Below are positions 1 through 8,610 of a stretch of DNA of 64,000 nt, piece after piece. The notes beneath the pieces were generated by a model that was not told the origin of the DNA, made no database searches, and saw only the letters and a list, made by a program, of their open reading frames with translations. The position numbers were made by a program, and so were the translations under genes. The stretch's first letter is position 1. Every line of letters starts with the position of its first letter. This DNA comes from Streptomyces sp. NBC_00285 (GTDB lineage Bacteria; Actinomycetota; Actinomycetes; Streptomycetales; Streptomycetaceae), in the NCBI RefSeq assembly GCF_036174265.1, contig NZ_CP108055.1:4960001-5024000 (forward strand), given 5' to 3'.

Positions 1-1031
1 GAGCGGGTGCAGGCCGCGCAGACGGGGGCGAGTCCGGCCAGGCCGCGCTGGCGGGCCCGGAACGCCTCGTGGCGGGCGGCGTCGGCGAAGGTGTGCTGGA
101 AGACGTCCAGGCCGGTGGCCGGGGCCCCGGGATAGGTCACCTTGAGGGAGTCGGCCTGCTCGATGGTGCCGTCGGTCTCGACGACCACGAGGTCGACCGG
201 GGTCAGTCCGACGGACTCGCTGCGGGCGGTTCCGCCGAGCAGCAGGACGGCGATCTCCTCGAAGAGCCGGATCCCGGTCTCCCTGCGCGGTGCGCCGTAC
301 CAGCGGTCGAACACCGCGCACAGCCAGCGCGCGTACGGCACCGGTTCCGCGGGGACGGCGCCGGGTGCCGCCGGGGGCGGGGTGGTGCGGCCGCCGAGTC
401 CGGGCGGCGGGGTGTGCCAGGTGGCGTGCGGCAGGAGCAGGTCCAGTCGGGGCGGGGAGAACTCCAGCAGGGCCTCGTAGGTCTCCACCGGGTCGGCGGT
501 GAGGTCGATGGCGCACAGCAGTCCGGCGTACAGGGCGTGGTGGGGGCCGTCGGTGAGGAGTCTCAGTGCCCGTGCGACCCCGGTGTGGCTGCCCCGGCCG
601 TCGGGGCGTCTGCGGTGGCGGTCGTGGGTGGCGGCGGTGCCGTCGAGGCTCACGCCGATCCGTACTCCGTGGCGGGCCAGGACGGGCAGCAGTGCCGGGT
701 CCTCGGCGAGCCTGAGGCCGTTGGTCTGCAGGGTGAGCCGCAGTGCGGCCACTCCGTCCAGGGCGTCGGCGAGGACGTGCAGCATGGCGTCCAGGCGGGC
801 GGCGCCCACCAGCAGCGGTTCGCCGCCGTGCAGGACGACGTGGACCTCGCGCAGTCGGTGTGTGCGGGCGTGCCCGGCGATGAGTGCGGCTGTGCGGCGC
901 ACGGTCTCGGGTGTCATGACCTTGGGGCGGTCGCGCCAGCTCTGGTCGGCCGACTCGTACATGTAGCAGTAGTCGCAGGCGAGGTTGCAGCGGCTGTGGA
1001 TCTTCAGCAGGAACTGCCGGAAGGGAACCAT
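1..1031 (-). CDS. fxsB: FxsB-type radical SAM/SPASM cyclophane-forming peptide maturase (3' end cut by window edge)
   Basis: Radical SAM enzyme expected to cross-link the C-terminal Phe-x-Ser of the FxsA peptide into a three-residue cyclophane. Seen: the [4Fe-4S] motif C15-x3-C19-x2-C22 in CNLACDYCY, HGGEP at 68-72, and near the window edge a VVVETDGTIEQADSLK segment followed by the first cysteines of an auxiliary-cluster (SPASM-like) region (VCAAC). ATG at 1031 is the only start before an in-frame TAG upstream, and MVPFRQFLLK matches how this family begins. It is the last visible gene of a minus-strand locus, 140 bp behind fxsT. About 343 residues are visible; the rest, including any fused HEXXH domain seen in some relatives, lies outside the window. 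Confidence 0.88.
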   Translation of the reverse strand, partial: MVPFRQFLLKIHSRCNLACDYCYMYESADQSWRDRPKVMTPETVRRTAALIAGHARTHRLREVHVVLHGGEPLLVGAARLDAMLHVLADALDGVAALRLTLQTNGLRLAEDPALLPVLARHGVRIGVSLDGTAATHDRHRRRPDGRGSHTGVARALRLLTDGPHHALYAGLLCAIDLTADPVETYEALLEFSPPRLDLLLPHATWHTPPPGLGGRTTPPPAAPGAVPAEPVPYARWLCAVFDRWYGAPRRETGIRLFEEIAVLLLGGTARSESVGLTPVDLVVVETDGTIEQADSLKVTYPGAPATGLDVFQHTFADAARHEAFRARQRGLAGLAPVCAACTR

Positions 1032-1171
1032 GGGCCAGCCTCGCTGGATCGCGCCGGTGCCCGGGCCGCTCCCGCCGGCGGCCGGGACGACACGGGAAAC
1101 GGTGTGGCGGGTGGCGGCATCCTACAACCCGTCAGCTCCGGGGCCCGCGGCGTCTTGGCCGCCGGCTGCGC

Positions 1172-4100
1172 TCAGGTGGTCGGCGGTTCGATGTCGGAGT
1201 CCAGCCGTACCCGGCGCGCGATGGCCAGGGTCGTCGGGTGGTCCTCTCCGAGGGTGCGTCTGGCCCGCGTCAGGGAGTCTTCGTAAAGGCGGTCCGCCTC
1301 CTCCGTACGCCCCAGGGCGCGCAGGGTGAGGGACAGGTTGGAGCCGCTGCCGATGACGTCGTAGTGATCGGGTCCGATCGCGGGCAGCAGTCCCTCCCGC
1401 GCCTGCGTCTCGATGTCGGCGGCCTCCTGGATCCGGCCGCTCTTCACCAGGTCGTTGGCGTGGTTGAGCATGCAGCTGTAGGTGTAGGGGTGGGTCTCCC
1501 CCAGGGCGGTGCGCAGGTGGTCCACGGTGCGTGCCGAGAGCGCGAGTGCCTCGTCGGTGCGGCCCAGCAGTCTGAGATACACCGAGGTGTTGTTCGCGCA
1601 GACCAGGGTGACGGGGTGCTCCTCGCCCAGGTAGTCCTTGTAGCGGTCGAGGGCCCGCTGGGAGTACTCCTCCAGCGCCTTGCCGGTGTCGCCGAGCGCG
1701 GCGAGGTCGCTGGCCAGGTTGCAGGTGACGGCGAGGGTGTCGTAGTGGTCGGCGCCGTGGGCCACGAGGTAGCGGTTGTAGATGTCCTTGTCGATGTCGT
1801 GGGCCTCGCCGTAGCGGCCGTCCCGGCGCAGGGCGACGGCGAGGTTCTTGCGGGCCCGCAGGGTGTCGCTGTGCCCGTCGCCGAGGAGCTGCTGGTAGAG
1901 GCGGGTGGTGGTCTCCAGGAGGCTCAGTGCCTGTTGGAGTTCTCCCGTCTCGCGCAGGTCCCGGGCGTAGTTGTTGGCCAGGTTGAGGGTGCGCGGCTTC
2001 ATGCTGCCCTGGGTCTGGCGCTGGCGGTCGTAGGCCGACCGGTGCAGGGCCAGGGCCGCCTGCCGGTCGCCCGCCAGGTATTCGGACATGCCCAGGTTGT
2101 TGGCGTACATCAGGGTCCGCTGGTGGTCGTCGCCGAACTCGCGCAGGGCCACCTCGTAGGTGTTGCGGTCCAGTTTGCGGGCTTCCTGGTAGCGGCCGAG
2201 GTTGCGCAGGTCGGCGCCGACGTTGCCGGCCGCGGCGAGGGCGTCGTAGTGGTCGGCCCCCTTGGTGGCGGTGAACCGCCGCAGCACGTCGGAGTCGACG
2301 TCGTACGCCTCCACCAGCCGCCCCTGCGAGCGCAGTACGTTGCCCAGTTGGGTGCGCAGGAGCAGGGTGTGCACGTCGTCGGGGCCGCCGCCGGGGAAGT
2401 CGGGCCGTGCCCAGCGTTCCAGGGTGCGTACGGCGAGGTCGTCGGCCATCCCGTAGAGGCTGCGCCGCCACAGGTAGCGCACCGAGTCGACGATCAGCTT
2501 GCGGACCTCGGGGTCGGGGTCGGCGGCGGCGCGTGAGGGTTCCAGGTGGGGCAGGAGCTCGTCGTACTTGTCCCAGTCCGCGGGGGACTCGGGATTGCCG
2601 CGGTTGGCGTCCGCCAGCGCGGTGTGCACCACGCCCCGCAGTTCCGTCCAGCGCTGTGCGCCGACCCCGTCCCGGATGACCGCCTGGACCAGCCGGTGCA
2701 CGGTCAGTGTCTCGGTGCCCTGGTCGCTGCGGGCCAGCCCGTACCGGTTGAGCAGGCGCAGCAGCTTCGCGACGGCCATGTCGTCGCGCAGGTCGTCCGC
2801 GTCCATGGTCAGGGCCCGGGTGACGGCCCGGCCGAACAGCAGCCGGGTGGGGATCGGGTCGGGGCCGAAGAAGGAGCAGATCTCCAGCATCTCCACGGCG
2901 GCCCGGTTGCCCTCGCGCAGGTCGTCCACCGCCAGCTTCCAGGTCTGGGCGGCGGAGGTGGGGTACTCCCGCAGCGGCAGCCGGGTGTCGTCGAGGATGT
3001 CCGCGGGGCGGTCGCGCAGCCGGGCGAGATAGATGTCGACGGGCATCGTGCTCTCGCTCAGCCAGGCCGCCGCCTGTCCCACCGCCAGCGGCAGGTCGCC
3101 GAGTTCGTGGGCGACCTGTTCCGCGTCCCCGGCGGCGAGCGAGGGGCTGAAGCGGCGGAGCAGTTCGACGCTCTCCGCGCGGCTGAAGACCGCCACCTCG
3201 GCCCGGCCCGCGCTGTTGACCCAGGCACGGTCGCGCGAGGTGATCAGCACATGCCCGCCGGGCGGCCCCTCCGGGAGGAGTCCCTCCAGTTCCGCGGGGC
3301 GGCCGGCGTTGTCGTACACCAGGAGCCAGCGGTCGTACGGCCGTCCCTGGCCCAGCGCGCGCAGCACGGCTTCGGCGGTGCCGCGCACGTCCTCGCCCTC
3401 CTCGAGGCCGAGGTCGCGGGCGAGGTCGGCGAGGGCGGAGGGCAGGAGGCCGGGCTGGGCGGCATCCAGCCACCAGACCACGTCGTAGGCGGACTTGTAG
3501 CGGTGCGCGTACTCCAGCGCGATCTGGGTCTTGCCCATGCCGCCGAGTCCGTACAGCACCTGGCTGGGCACGGTGGCGGAGGGTCCGGCGGTGAAGTTGT
3601 CGCGCAGCTGTTCGAGCAGCGGGCCGCGCCCGGTGAAGGACAGGTTGCGGGAGGGCAGGTGCACGGCGGGCGGCATCGAGCCGGGGAATCCGGACGGGGT
3701 CGTGACCGCCGGGACCGAACCGTCCGGCAGCCGGCGGCCGGCGGGCAGCCCGAGGACGGCGAGGAGCTGGTCGACGGCCTCGGCCGGGCCGCAACGGCTG
3801 AGGTCGGCGGCCATGCTCTCGAGGTAGGGCTCGGTGGCCGCCGGGTCGAGATCCTGGAGCCGGACGGCGACCAGACCGGGTCCGCCCGGTGTCTCGTACC
3901 CGGCCAGCTGGAGGCGGATCGCGGCGGCCCGCGCCTGGGCCGGGTACTCAGGTGTGAGCAGGGCCAGTACCCGGCCCTGGCCGTTCAGGGTGCCGACCAC
4001 CTCGGGCAGGACACCGCCGTCCGGGCCGACCGTGCTGTGCAGCGAGGCCTGGTAGCCGGCCGACTCCAGGGCCTCCGCGACCCACTCGGCCCAGATCCGG

Positions 4101-5194
4101 CCGAGCGGCGCGTAGCTGACGTAGATCTGGGTGGGCAGCGTGCGGGGGGTCCGCAGGTAGGCGGCGCGCAGTTCGGCGCGCCGGTCCGCGGGCAGGGGTG
4201 CGAGCCGGCGTACCCGGCCTTCCGAGATCCAGTCGGTGAGCCGCTCGAACGCGGTGAGCAGTGACCGTTCCTGCCGGGGCCGGTCGGCGACCGTGGCGGG
4301 GATCTCCTCGTAGGCGTAGAACGCCTTGTAGGGGATCTCGATCTCGCCCCAGTAGCGGCTGCGTTCCTCTTCGGGCACCCAGTCCAGGAAGGTGTCGAAC
4401 TCGGCGCGGGAGTAGTCCCGTCCGGCCTCCAGCCGTTCGGTCTCGGCCTCCTCGACCCGCATGGGGACCGGCAGCACCTTGATGGGGCGGGGCGCGGTGC
4501 GCCGTACGGCGGCCGCCGCGTCCACACCGCCGCTGATGCTCTGGACGCTCATGGTGAAGCAGTCGACGAGGATGTCGGGCAGGAGGATGGTGCAGATGCC
4601 GGAGGTGTCGCTCACTCCGGTCCGGCTGTCGATCAGCACGTAGTCGTAGGAGGAGACCATCTCCGCGCGCAGGGCCTGCAGGAAGTGCCCGCCGCCGTGC
4701 CGGTCGTAGAAGCTGTGCCAGTTGAAGCTGGTGACGGCGGCCGAGTAGGCGGCCGACTGGCGTCCGGCGGGCAGGAAGTCCAGACGGCCCCCGGAGGGCA
4801 GTTCCAGCAGCAGTCCGATGGTGTACGGCGTCGGGTCCGCGGCGGCCCGCAGCCAGCCGTCGTCCTCCGCCACGGCGGTCGCCGCGGGGCGTGCCGGGGA
4901 ACCGCCGTCGGCGGCCGCGCGGACCGGGGGCGCCTGGGGGCTCAGTACGGTGCGGACGTAGGCCTGCACCATGTTGATCAGGCCGTTGGAGGAGCGCAGT
5001 TCGGGATCGACCAGCAGCGGGTGGAGATAGCGGTGCAGGCCGGGCGCCTCCAGGTCCCAGTCGACCAGGAGCACACGGTGACCGCCGGCGGCGAGGATCC
5101 AGCCGACGTTGGCCAACGCCATGGTGCGTCCGGTGCCGCCCTTGTACGAGTAGAACGTGACGATCTTGCCCGGTCCGGTGGGCCCACTGGTCAT
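1172..5194 (-). CDS. fxsT: FxsT: KGG-motif ATPase / TIR-like / NB-ARC / TPR protein of the FxSxx-COOH system
   Basis: 1340 aa multidomain signalling ATPase. Seen in order: a ParA/MinD-like domain with a KGGTGRT P-loop (18-24) and VDWDLEAPG shortly after; a region about 350-470 beginning IYVSYAPLGRIWAEWV that reads as a TIR-like fold; an NB-ARC/STAND ATPase with P-loop GLGGMGKT (K555), a WLLVYDNAG Walker B and a HVLITSRD sensor; then roughly ten tetratricopeptide repeats from about 900 to the end (ALSLLETTTRLYQQLL-type units). The start overlaps the end of fxsC by 4 bp (ATGA), so the two are translationally coupled. Known of the family: such proteins accompany FxsB and FxsC; their job is unproven. 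Inference: TPRs sense a ligand and the STAND module oligomerises. Confidence 0.88.
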   Translation of the reverse strand: MTSGPTGPGKIVTFYSYKGGTGRTMALANVGWILAAGGHRVLLVDWDLEAPGLHRYLHPLLVDPELRSSNGLINMVQAYVRTVLSPQAPPVRAAADGGSPARPAATAVAEDDGWLRAAADPTPYTIGLLLELPSGGRLDFLPAGRQSAAYSAAVTSFNWHSFYDRHGGGHFLQALRAEMVSSYDYVLIDSRTGVSDTSGICTILLPDILVDCFTMSVQSISGGVDAAAAVRRTAPRPIKVLPVPMRVEEAETERLEAGRDYSRAEFDTFLDWVPEEERSRYWGEIEIPYKAFYAYEEIPATVADRPRQERSLLTAFERLTDWISEGRVRRLAPLPADRRAELRAAYLRTPRTLPTQIYVSYAPLGRIWAEWVAEALESAGYQASLHSTVGPDGGVLPEVVGTLNGQGRVLALLTPEYPAQARAAAIRLQLAGYETPGGPGLVAVRLQDLDPAATEPYLESMAADLSRCGPAEAVDQLLAVLGLPAGRRLPDGSVPAVTTPSGFPGSMPPAVHLPSRNLSFTGRGPLLEQLRDNFTAGPSATVPSQVLYGLGGMGKTQIALEYAHRYKSAYDVVWWLDAAQPGLLPSALADLARDLGLEEGEDVRGTAEAVLRALGQGRPYDRWLLVYDNAGRPAELEGLLPEGPPGGHVLITSRDRAWVNSAGRAEVAVFSRAESVELLRRFSPSLAAGDAEQVAHELGDLPLAVGQAAAWLSESTMPVDIYLARLRDRPADILDDTRLPLREYPTSAAQTWKLAVDDLREGNRAAVEMLEICSFFGPDPIPTRLLFGRAVTRALTMDADDLRDDMAVAKLLRLLNRYGLARSDQGTETLTVHRLVQAVIRDGVGAQRWTELRGVVHTALADANRGNPESPADWDKYDELLPHLEPSRAAADPDPEVRKLIVDSVRYLWRRSLYGMADDLAVRTLERWARPDFPGGGPDDVHTLLLRTQLGNVLRSQGRLVEAYDVDSDVLRRFTATKGADHYDALAAAGNVGADLRNLGRYQEARKLDRNTYEVALREFGDDHQRTLMYANNLGMSEYLAGDRQAALALHRSAYDRQRQTQGSMKPRTLNLANNYARDLRETGELQQALSLLETTTRLYQQLLGDGHSDTLRARKNLAVALRRDGRYGEAHDIDKDIYNRYLVAHGADHYDTLAVTCNLASDLAALGDTGKALEEYSQRALDRYKDYLGEEHPVTLVCANNTSVYLRLLGRTDEALALSARTVDHLRTALGETHPYTYSCMLNHANDLVKSGRIQEAADIETQAREGLLPAIGPDHYDVIGSGSNLSLTLRALGRTEEADRLYEDSLTRARRTLGEDHPTTLAIARRVRLDSDIEPPTT

Positions 5195-6588
5195 CGTCCT
5201 GTGTCCTTAGTCGCGAGCGGTTCGCCGGGCGGCTCCTCGGGGTCGCCGGTTCCGTACGCTCCGGTGTGCCGCGGCGGCTCCTGCGGGGGCGGGGCCGCCG
5301 GACGGGAGGCGGGGACGGCGTCGGGGGGCGTGGGCGGGGGACGCGGGCCGGCGGGGTCGGCCGGCCCGGGAATGGTGAGCCCGCTCAGCGGAGGCGGGGG
5401 CGGGCCCGCGGGAAGCCGGTAGGGGGTGGTGCTCTCCATCTCCATCAGCCGGTTCTGCGCCACCGCGAGCATCACGGCGAGCTGGGCGTCGAACTCGTCC
5501 GTGCCGACCTGCACCCGGAACAGCGGGTCGTGCGGATCGTTCTGGCGGCGCCAGTTGCGCCACAGGACCCGGCTCAGGTCCTGCCAGACCAGTTCGTCGG
5601 CGGTCTCCTCGTCGGAGTCGTGCGAGGGCACCAGGACGCAGGTGGCCGGGCGGTTCTGGCCGTCGTAGTCGGCGAGCGCGTCCCGGTAGGTCTGGATGCG
5701 CACGGCCCACGGGTCGACCAGCAGGATGCTCGTCTGGTTGTTCACCATCGTGTCGTCGAGGCGGCTGCTCAGTCCGTCGTCGACGACCTCGATGTTGCTG
5801 GTGTAGCCCTCCTGCACGATCACCCGCTGCGCCCGGTGGGCGACCGTGGGGTGCTTGGGCGGGTGGTACGGCGTCCACTCCCGCGGGGAACGCCCGTAGT
5901 ACTCCGGCCGCTGCCGGCCCTGTGGCAGCGGGTCGGTGACACCGGCTGCCAGGAAGACCTGCACGTGCCCGGTGCCCGGTGCGGCGGCACCCTGGTGCTC
6001 GGCGGTCGGGAACAGGCCGCGTACGTCGCCGAGGTCGAGGCCGGGGGTCACCGGCAGCCGGAACCGCTCCGCGGCTATCCGCACCCGGGCGGCGATCTTC
6101 CTGACGATCCTGTGGTACTCCGGGCCGGTCGGGTCGGTGCGCAGGATCTGCATCAGGCCCTGTGCGGAGTACTCCGGGCCCATGCCCGCCTCGTGGTACT
6201 GGAAGCGGGCGACCTCGTCGGGGACCTCTGTATCCATGGGCTCCCACAGCACCGGAACCAGCGCCGGGACGTCCATCTCGGTCTCCCGGCGGTAGCGCAG
6301 GAGCCTCTCCCAGAAGGCCGTCCACTCCTTGCCGCAGTACTCGCTGTGCAGATACGCGGGCGAGTACAGGGCGACGAAGGCGCGGCAGTGTCCGACCGCC
6401 GCACCGAGGACCCTCGACCAGTCCGCTCCCAGACCGAGGCGCTCGACGTCGCGGAACGGCGGCTGTGCCGTCGAGTCGGCACCGATCCGGCGGAGCTCCA
6501 GCACGAGGTCGTCGTGGAACCGCTTCACGAACTCGTCGCGGTCGTCCTTCCGCGCATAACTGAGGAAGAAGTACGGCTCCTGAACCAA
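5191..6588 (-). CDS. fxsC: FxsC: TIR-like protein of the FxSxx-COOH system
   Basis: 465 aa cytoplasmic protein. The N-terminus (PYFFLSYARKDDRDEFVKRF) is a TIR/SEFIR-like start with the FLSYA beta strand followed by charged helix; further TIR-like segments (RAFVALYSPAYLHSEYCGKEW, 86-106 region) follow. A middle domain (YYGRSPREWTPYHPP onward) is of unknown function and the last 90 residues are Pro-rich and probably disordered. Translationally coupled to fxsT by a 4-bp overlap, and separated from fxsA by 170 bp that holds a G-rich tract. No catalytic glutamate of NAD-consuming TIR domains could be assigned with certainty, so enzyme activity is open. Start ATG 6588; no obvious signal peptide. 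Confidence 0.85.
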   Translation of the reverse strand: MVQEPYFFLSYARKDDRDEFVKRFHDDLVLELRRIGADSTAQPPFRDVERLGLGADWSRVLGAAVGHCRAFVALYSPAYLHSEYCGKEWTAFWERLLRYRRETEMDVPALVPVLWEPMDTEVPDEVARFQYHEAGMGPEYSAQGLMQILRTDPTGPEYHRIVRKIAARVRIAAERFRLPVTPGLDLGDVRGLFPTAEHQGAAAPGTGHVQVFLAAGVTDPLPQGRQRPEYYGRSPREWTPYHPPKHPTVAHRAQRVIVQEGYTSNIEVVDDGLSSRLDDTMVNNQTSILLVDPWAVRIQTYRDALADYDGQNRPATCVLVPSHDSDEETADELVWQDLSRVLWRNWRRQNDPHDPLFRVQVGTDEFDAQLAVMLAVAQNRLMEMESTTPYRLPAGPPPPPLSGLTIPGPADPAGPRPPPTPPDAVPASRPAAPPPQEPPRHTGAYGTGDPEEPPGEPLATKDTGR

Positions 6589-6713
6589 GGCGCCCCCCGA
6601 TGCCTCCCCGGTCGACCTGGCGCCATGCCACGTGCATGCCGGAGTACGTCCGGGTCATACCCAGAGCGCCGATGACTCAAGCTGTCGGGTTCGGACATCT
6701 GTCCGGGTGTGCG

Positions 6714-6743
6714 GAGGGGGGTGGGAGGGGGTGGGAGGGGGTG
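6714..6743. repeat. G-rich tandem tract between fxsA and fxsC
   Basis: The plus strand has GGAGG followed by repeats of the unit GGTGGGAGGG, giving at least five runs of three or more G within 30 bp. It lies in the 170-bp gap inside the fxs locus; the sense transcript there is C-rich. G-quadruplex potential on the template strand is an inference. Confidence 0.6.
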
Positions 6744-6758
6744 GCAGGCGCCGGGATC

Positions 6759-6944
6759 TCAGAGCATCGACGAGTCGAAGGCGGCGTACGGAACACCGAC
6801 CGGATGGACGGCCTCGTCGACCACGCGGCGCAGCACCGCGCCCAGCACGGTGTCCGGATGATCTTCGAGCAGCTCGTCCAGCGCGTCCATGCTCAGGCCG
6901 GCCACATCGAGCAGGCATGAGTCGATCCGGGCGCTAGCGTCCAT
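6759..6944 (-). CDS. fxsA: FxsA: FxSxx-COOH-type precursor peptide
   Basis: Small precursor (61 aa from the ATG at 6944, 63 aa from the ATG at 6950) whose C-terminus reads PYAAFDSSML. Known of the family: FxsA peptides end in Phe-x-Ser-x-x and the Phe-x-Ser unit is cross-linked by FxsB. Here three residues follow the Ser (S-M-L), one more than the family name implies. The body (LLDVAGLSMDALDELLEDHP) looks like an amphipathic helical leader. AAGGGA sits 5 bp upstream of the 6944 ATG, which favours that start. First gene of the locus, ahead of fxsC and fxsT; the small size and position next to the other fxs genes make the call firm. Confidence 0.85.
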   Translation of the reverse strand: MDASARIDSCLLDVAGLSMDALDELLEDHPDTVLGAVLRRVVDEAVHPVGVPYAAFDSSML

Positions 6945-7000
6945 CGGCATCCCTTACACACGCGCGTGCGCTGTCGGGGCCGTTGCACGCGAAACCTACC

Positions 7001-7020
7001 GCACCCTATAGGGAGGGTGC
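7001..7020. promoter_or_regulatory. Inverted repeat upstream of fxsA
   Basis: GCACCC and GGGTGC arms flank a TATAGGGA core, about 55 bp upstream of the fxsA start, the place expected for its promoter or operator. No confident -35/-10 pair was assigned. Confidence 0.35.
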
Positions 7021-7103
7021 CGTGAGATTCCAAACGCCACAACCCGCTGTGCACGCTCACTGGACATAGGTGAGCGGTCCTCCCATCGTCCATACGATCA
7101 GGT

Positions 7104-7440
7104 GTGATCCACCAGCAGGTGCTGAAGGTTCCGGCATCGTCCTGGACGGCGGCCGTCGAGCCGGACGGCGAGATCCGCGACGGCGTCTGGGTCGCTGAAC
7201 TCACCGGCGACGTTCTGGACGGCCGGCCCAAGGGCATGCGGCTGATCGCCAGGAAGGAACGACCGTACCCCGGGGCCCAGTTGCGGCTCACGGATGCGGA
7301 CGGCATGCGGCTGACGTGCTTCGCCACCAACACCTCGGTCCGGCCGATCGCCGAACTCGAACTCCGTCACCGGCTGCGGGCCCGGGCCGAGGACCGCATC
7401 CGCGCCGCCCGCGCCACCGTCCTGCGCAACCTCTTCAACC
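7104..7440 (+). pseudogene. IS1380-family transposase C-terminal remnant
   Basis: The translation contains EPDGEIRDGVWVAELT, PGAQLRLTDADGMRLTCFATNT and IAELELRHRLRARAEDRIRAAR, the run of motifs found in the C-terminal half of IS1380-type DDE transposases. The N-terminal half with the catalytic core is missing, and after RNLF the similarity stops and the frame runs into unrelated DNA. No terminal inverted repeats were seen. It is a dead fragment of a former insertion next to the fxs locus. Apart from this the stretch 6951-7529 contains no other gene. Confidence 0.75.
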
Positions 7441-7485
7441 GCATGATCGACTGCCTCCACCACAGCCTCACCCCACGGCACGAAA

Positions 7486-7514
7486 ACGGTCCACCGACTC
7501 CGTCGGCGGACCGT
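7486..7514 (-). terminator. Rho-independent-type hairpin after the DUF6585-like gene
   Basis: Arms of 13 bp (ACGGTCCACCGAC and GTCGGCGGACCGT, one mismatch) with a 3-nt loop; on the minus strand the hairpin is followed by TTTTCG. It lies 15 bp beyond the stop of the minus-strand gene ending at 7530. Confidence 0.7.
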
Positions 7515-7529
7515 CACGAAACTTCGAGG

Positions 7530-8312
7530 TCAGGGCCGTTTCCCGGCCGCCTCCTGGCTCATCCTTGCGGCGAGGGCCAGGAAGACCGAAAGATTCTGGA
7601 CCATCTCCACGGGGAGCTTGGCCCACGGCTTTCCGTCACCATGCCGATGGATCTCCAGCCAGCCTTGTTTCACCGTGACCTGGTCGACCTCGTGCCAGCC
7701 GAGCCGGTGGTCGAGGTACCCGACACCGGCGGGATCGAGGTGGGCCCCGAAGAAGTCGACCCGTTCGCCCGCCTTCAGCCGGTCCCTGTCCTGCGGCAGC
7801 CGAACGCGCGTGAATGTCTTGTCCAGTTCGTCGATGAACCGGGCGACCCCCTTGTACGCGTCGGTCACCGCGATCTCGGCGCCCTCACGGGGACGCACCC
7901 AGAGTTCGTGTGTGGTGACGCTGGTGATCCCGTTCGTCACTTTGGTGCTGCTCCGCCGAACGCCGTCGATCTCGTCCCATGAGTACGCCTCCGGCACCTG
8001 CCCGGCGACCTCCCGGACGATGCCGTGCTGGTAGTGACCTACCCAGACCTGCGCCTGCCTTCTCGTGAGCGCGAGGAAGAGGAAATACCCGGCTGCGGCG
8101 ACAATGGCGGCCCCCAAGATGAGCAGCGGCAGCCCGTAGTACCAGGCGCCGTCGCTCCGCTGGCCCTCCACCGCGGCCGAAATCCCCAGCCAGAGCACCG
8201 GCAGTCCGACCAGTGTCGGCAGCAGCACCACGATCCACGGGAAGCGCTTGGGCTCGGTCCACACCAGCCCCTGGCGCGAACCGAGTTCGAAGTCCCGCGC
8301 GACTCTGCCCAT
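7530..8312 (-). CDS. Two-helix membrane protein, DUF6585-like
   Basis: 260 aa. Seen: two transmembrane segments, about 22-45 (WIVVLLPTLVGLPVLWLGI) and 60-82 (LPLLILGAAIVAAAGYFLFL), then a soluble C-terminal part with VWVGHYQHGIVREVAGQ and SWDEIDGVRRS, which resembles the PH-like fold of DUF6585 proteins, and a second half with YLDHRLGWHEVDQVTVKQGWLEIHRHG repeating the same architecture. Start ATG 8312 is chosen because the protein-like sequence begins there; no strong ribosome binding site precedes it and the true start could differ slightly. Function unknown. It sits between two mobile-element remnants. Confidence 0.65.
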   Translation of the reverse strand: MGRVARDFELGSRQGLVWTEPKRFPWIVVLLPTLVGLPVLWLGISAAVEGQRSDGAWYYGLPLLILGAAIVAAAGYFLFLALTRRQAQVWVGHYQHGIVREVAGQVPEAYSWDEIDGVRRSSTKVTNGITSVTTHELWVRPREGAEIAVTDAYKGVARFIDELDKTFTRVRLPQDRDRLKAGERVDFFGAHLDPAGVGYLDHRLGWHEVDQVTVKQGWLEIHRHGDGKPWAKLPVEMVQNLSVFLALAARMSQEAAGKRP

Positions 8313-8610
8313 GGCGGGCGGAACAGGAGTGGAACCACGATCCGACACAAGCCCCCCAAGACCAGACAACAGAGGGCCATTATCGGGGGAGGGAAGCACG
8401 CATGGGAAGAACGTCTCGGCCCAGCCCATCGGTTGGGCGGACGGTCCCGCACCCTCGGGCCGGGACGGGCCTCGAATAGCCCGGCGGGAAGATCCGCGGG
8501 CATGGACCGCCACTTGATGCCGTTGTCGCACTGCCATTGCTTGAGCTACTGAACTCAGCGATCGGCCAGGTCGGCCCGATCGCCTTCGAACAGCGAACGG
8601 TGTCCACGAC

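Noticed and set aside
1122..3794. Long open frame of 890 codons on the minus strand inside fxsT in another frame
   Set aside because: Composition is Arg/Pro/Gly-rich without domains; it is a shadow of the fxsT gene caused by high GC.
4685..6675. Long plus-strand open frames opposite fxsT and fxsC
   Set aside because: Antisense shadows: no ribosome sites, no domain motifs, low-complexity Val/Gly/Arg sequence; the minus-strand frames carry clear domains.
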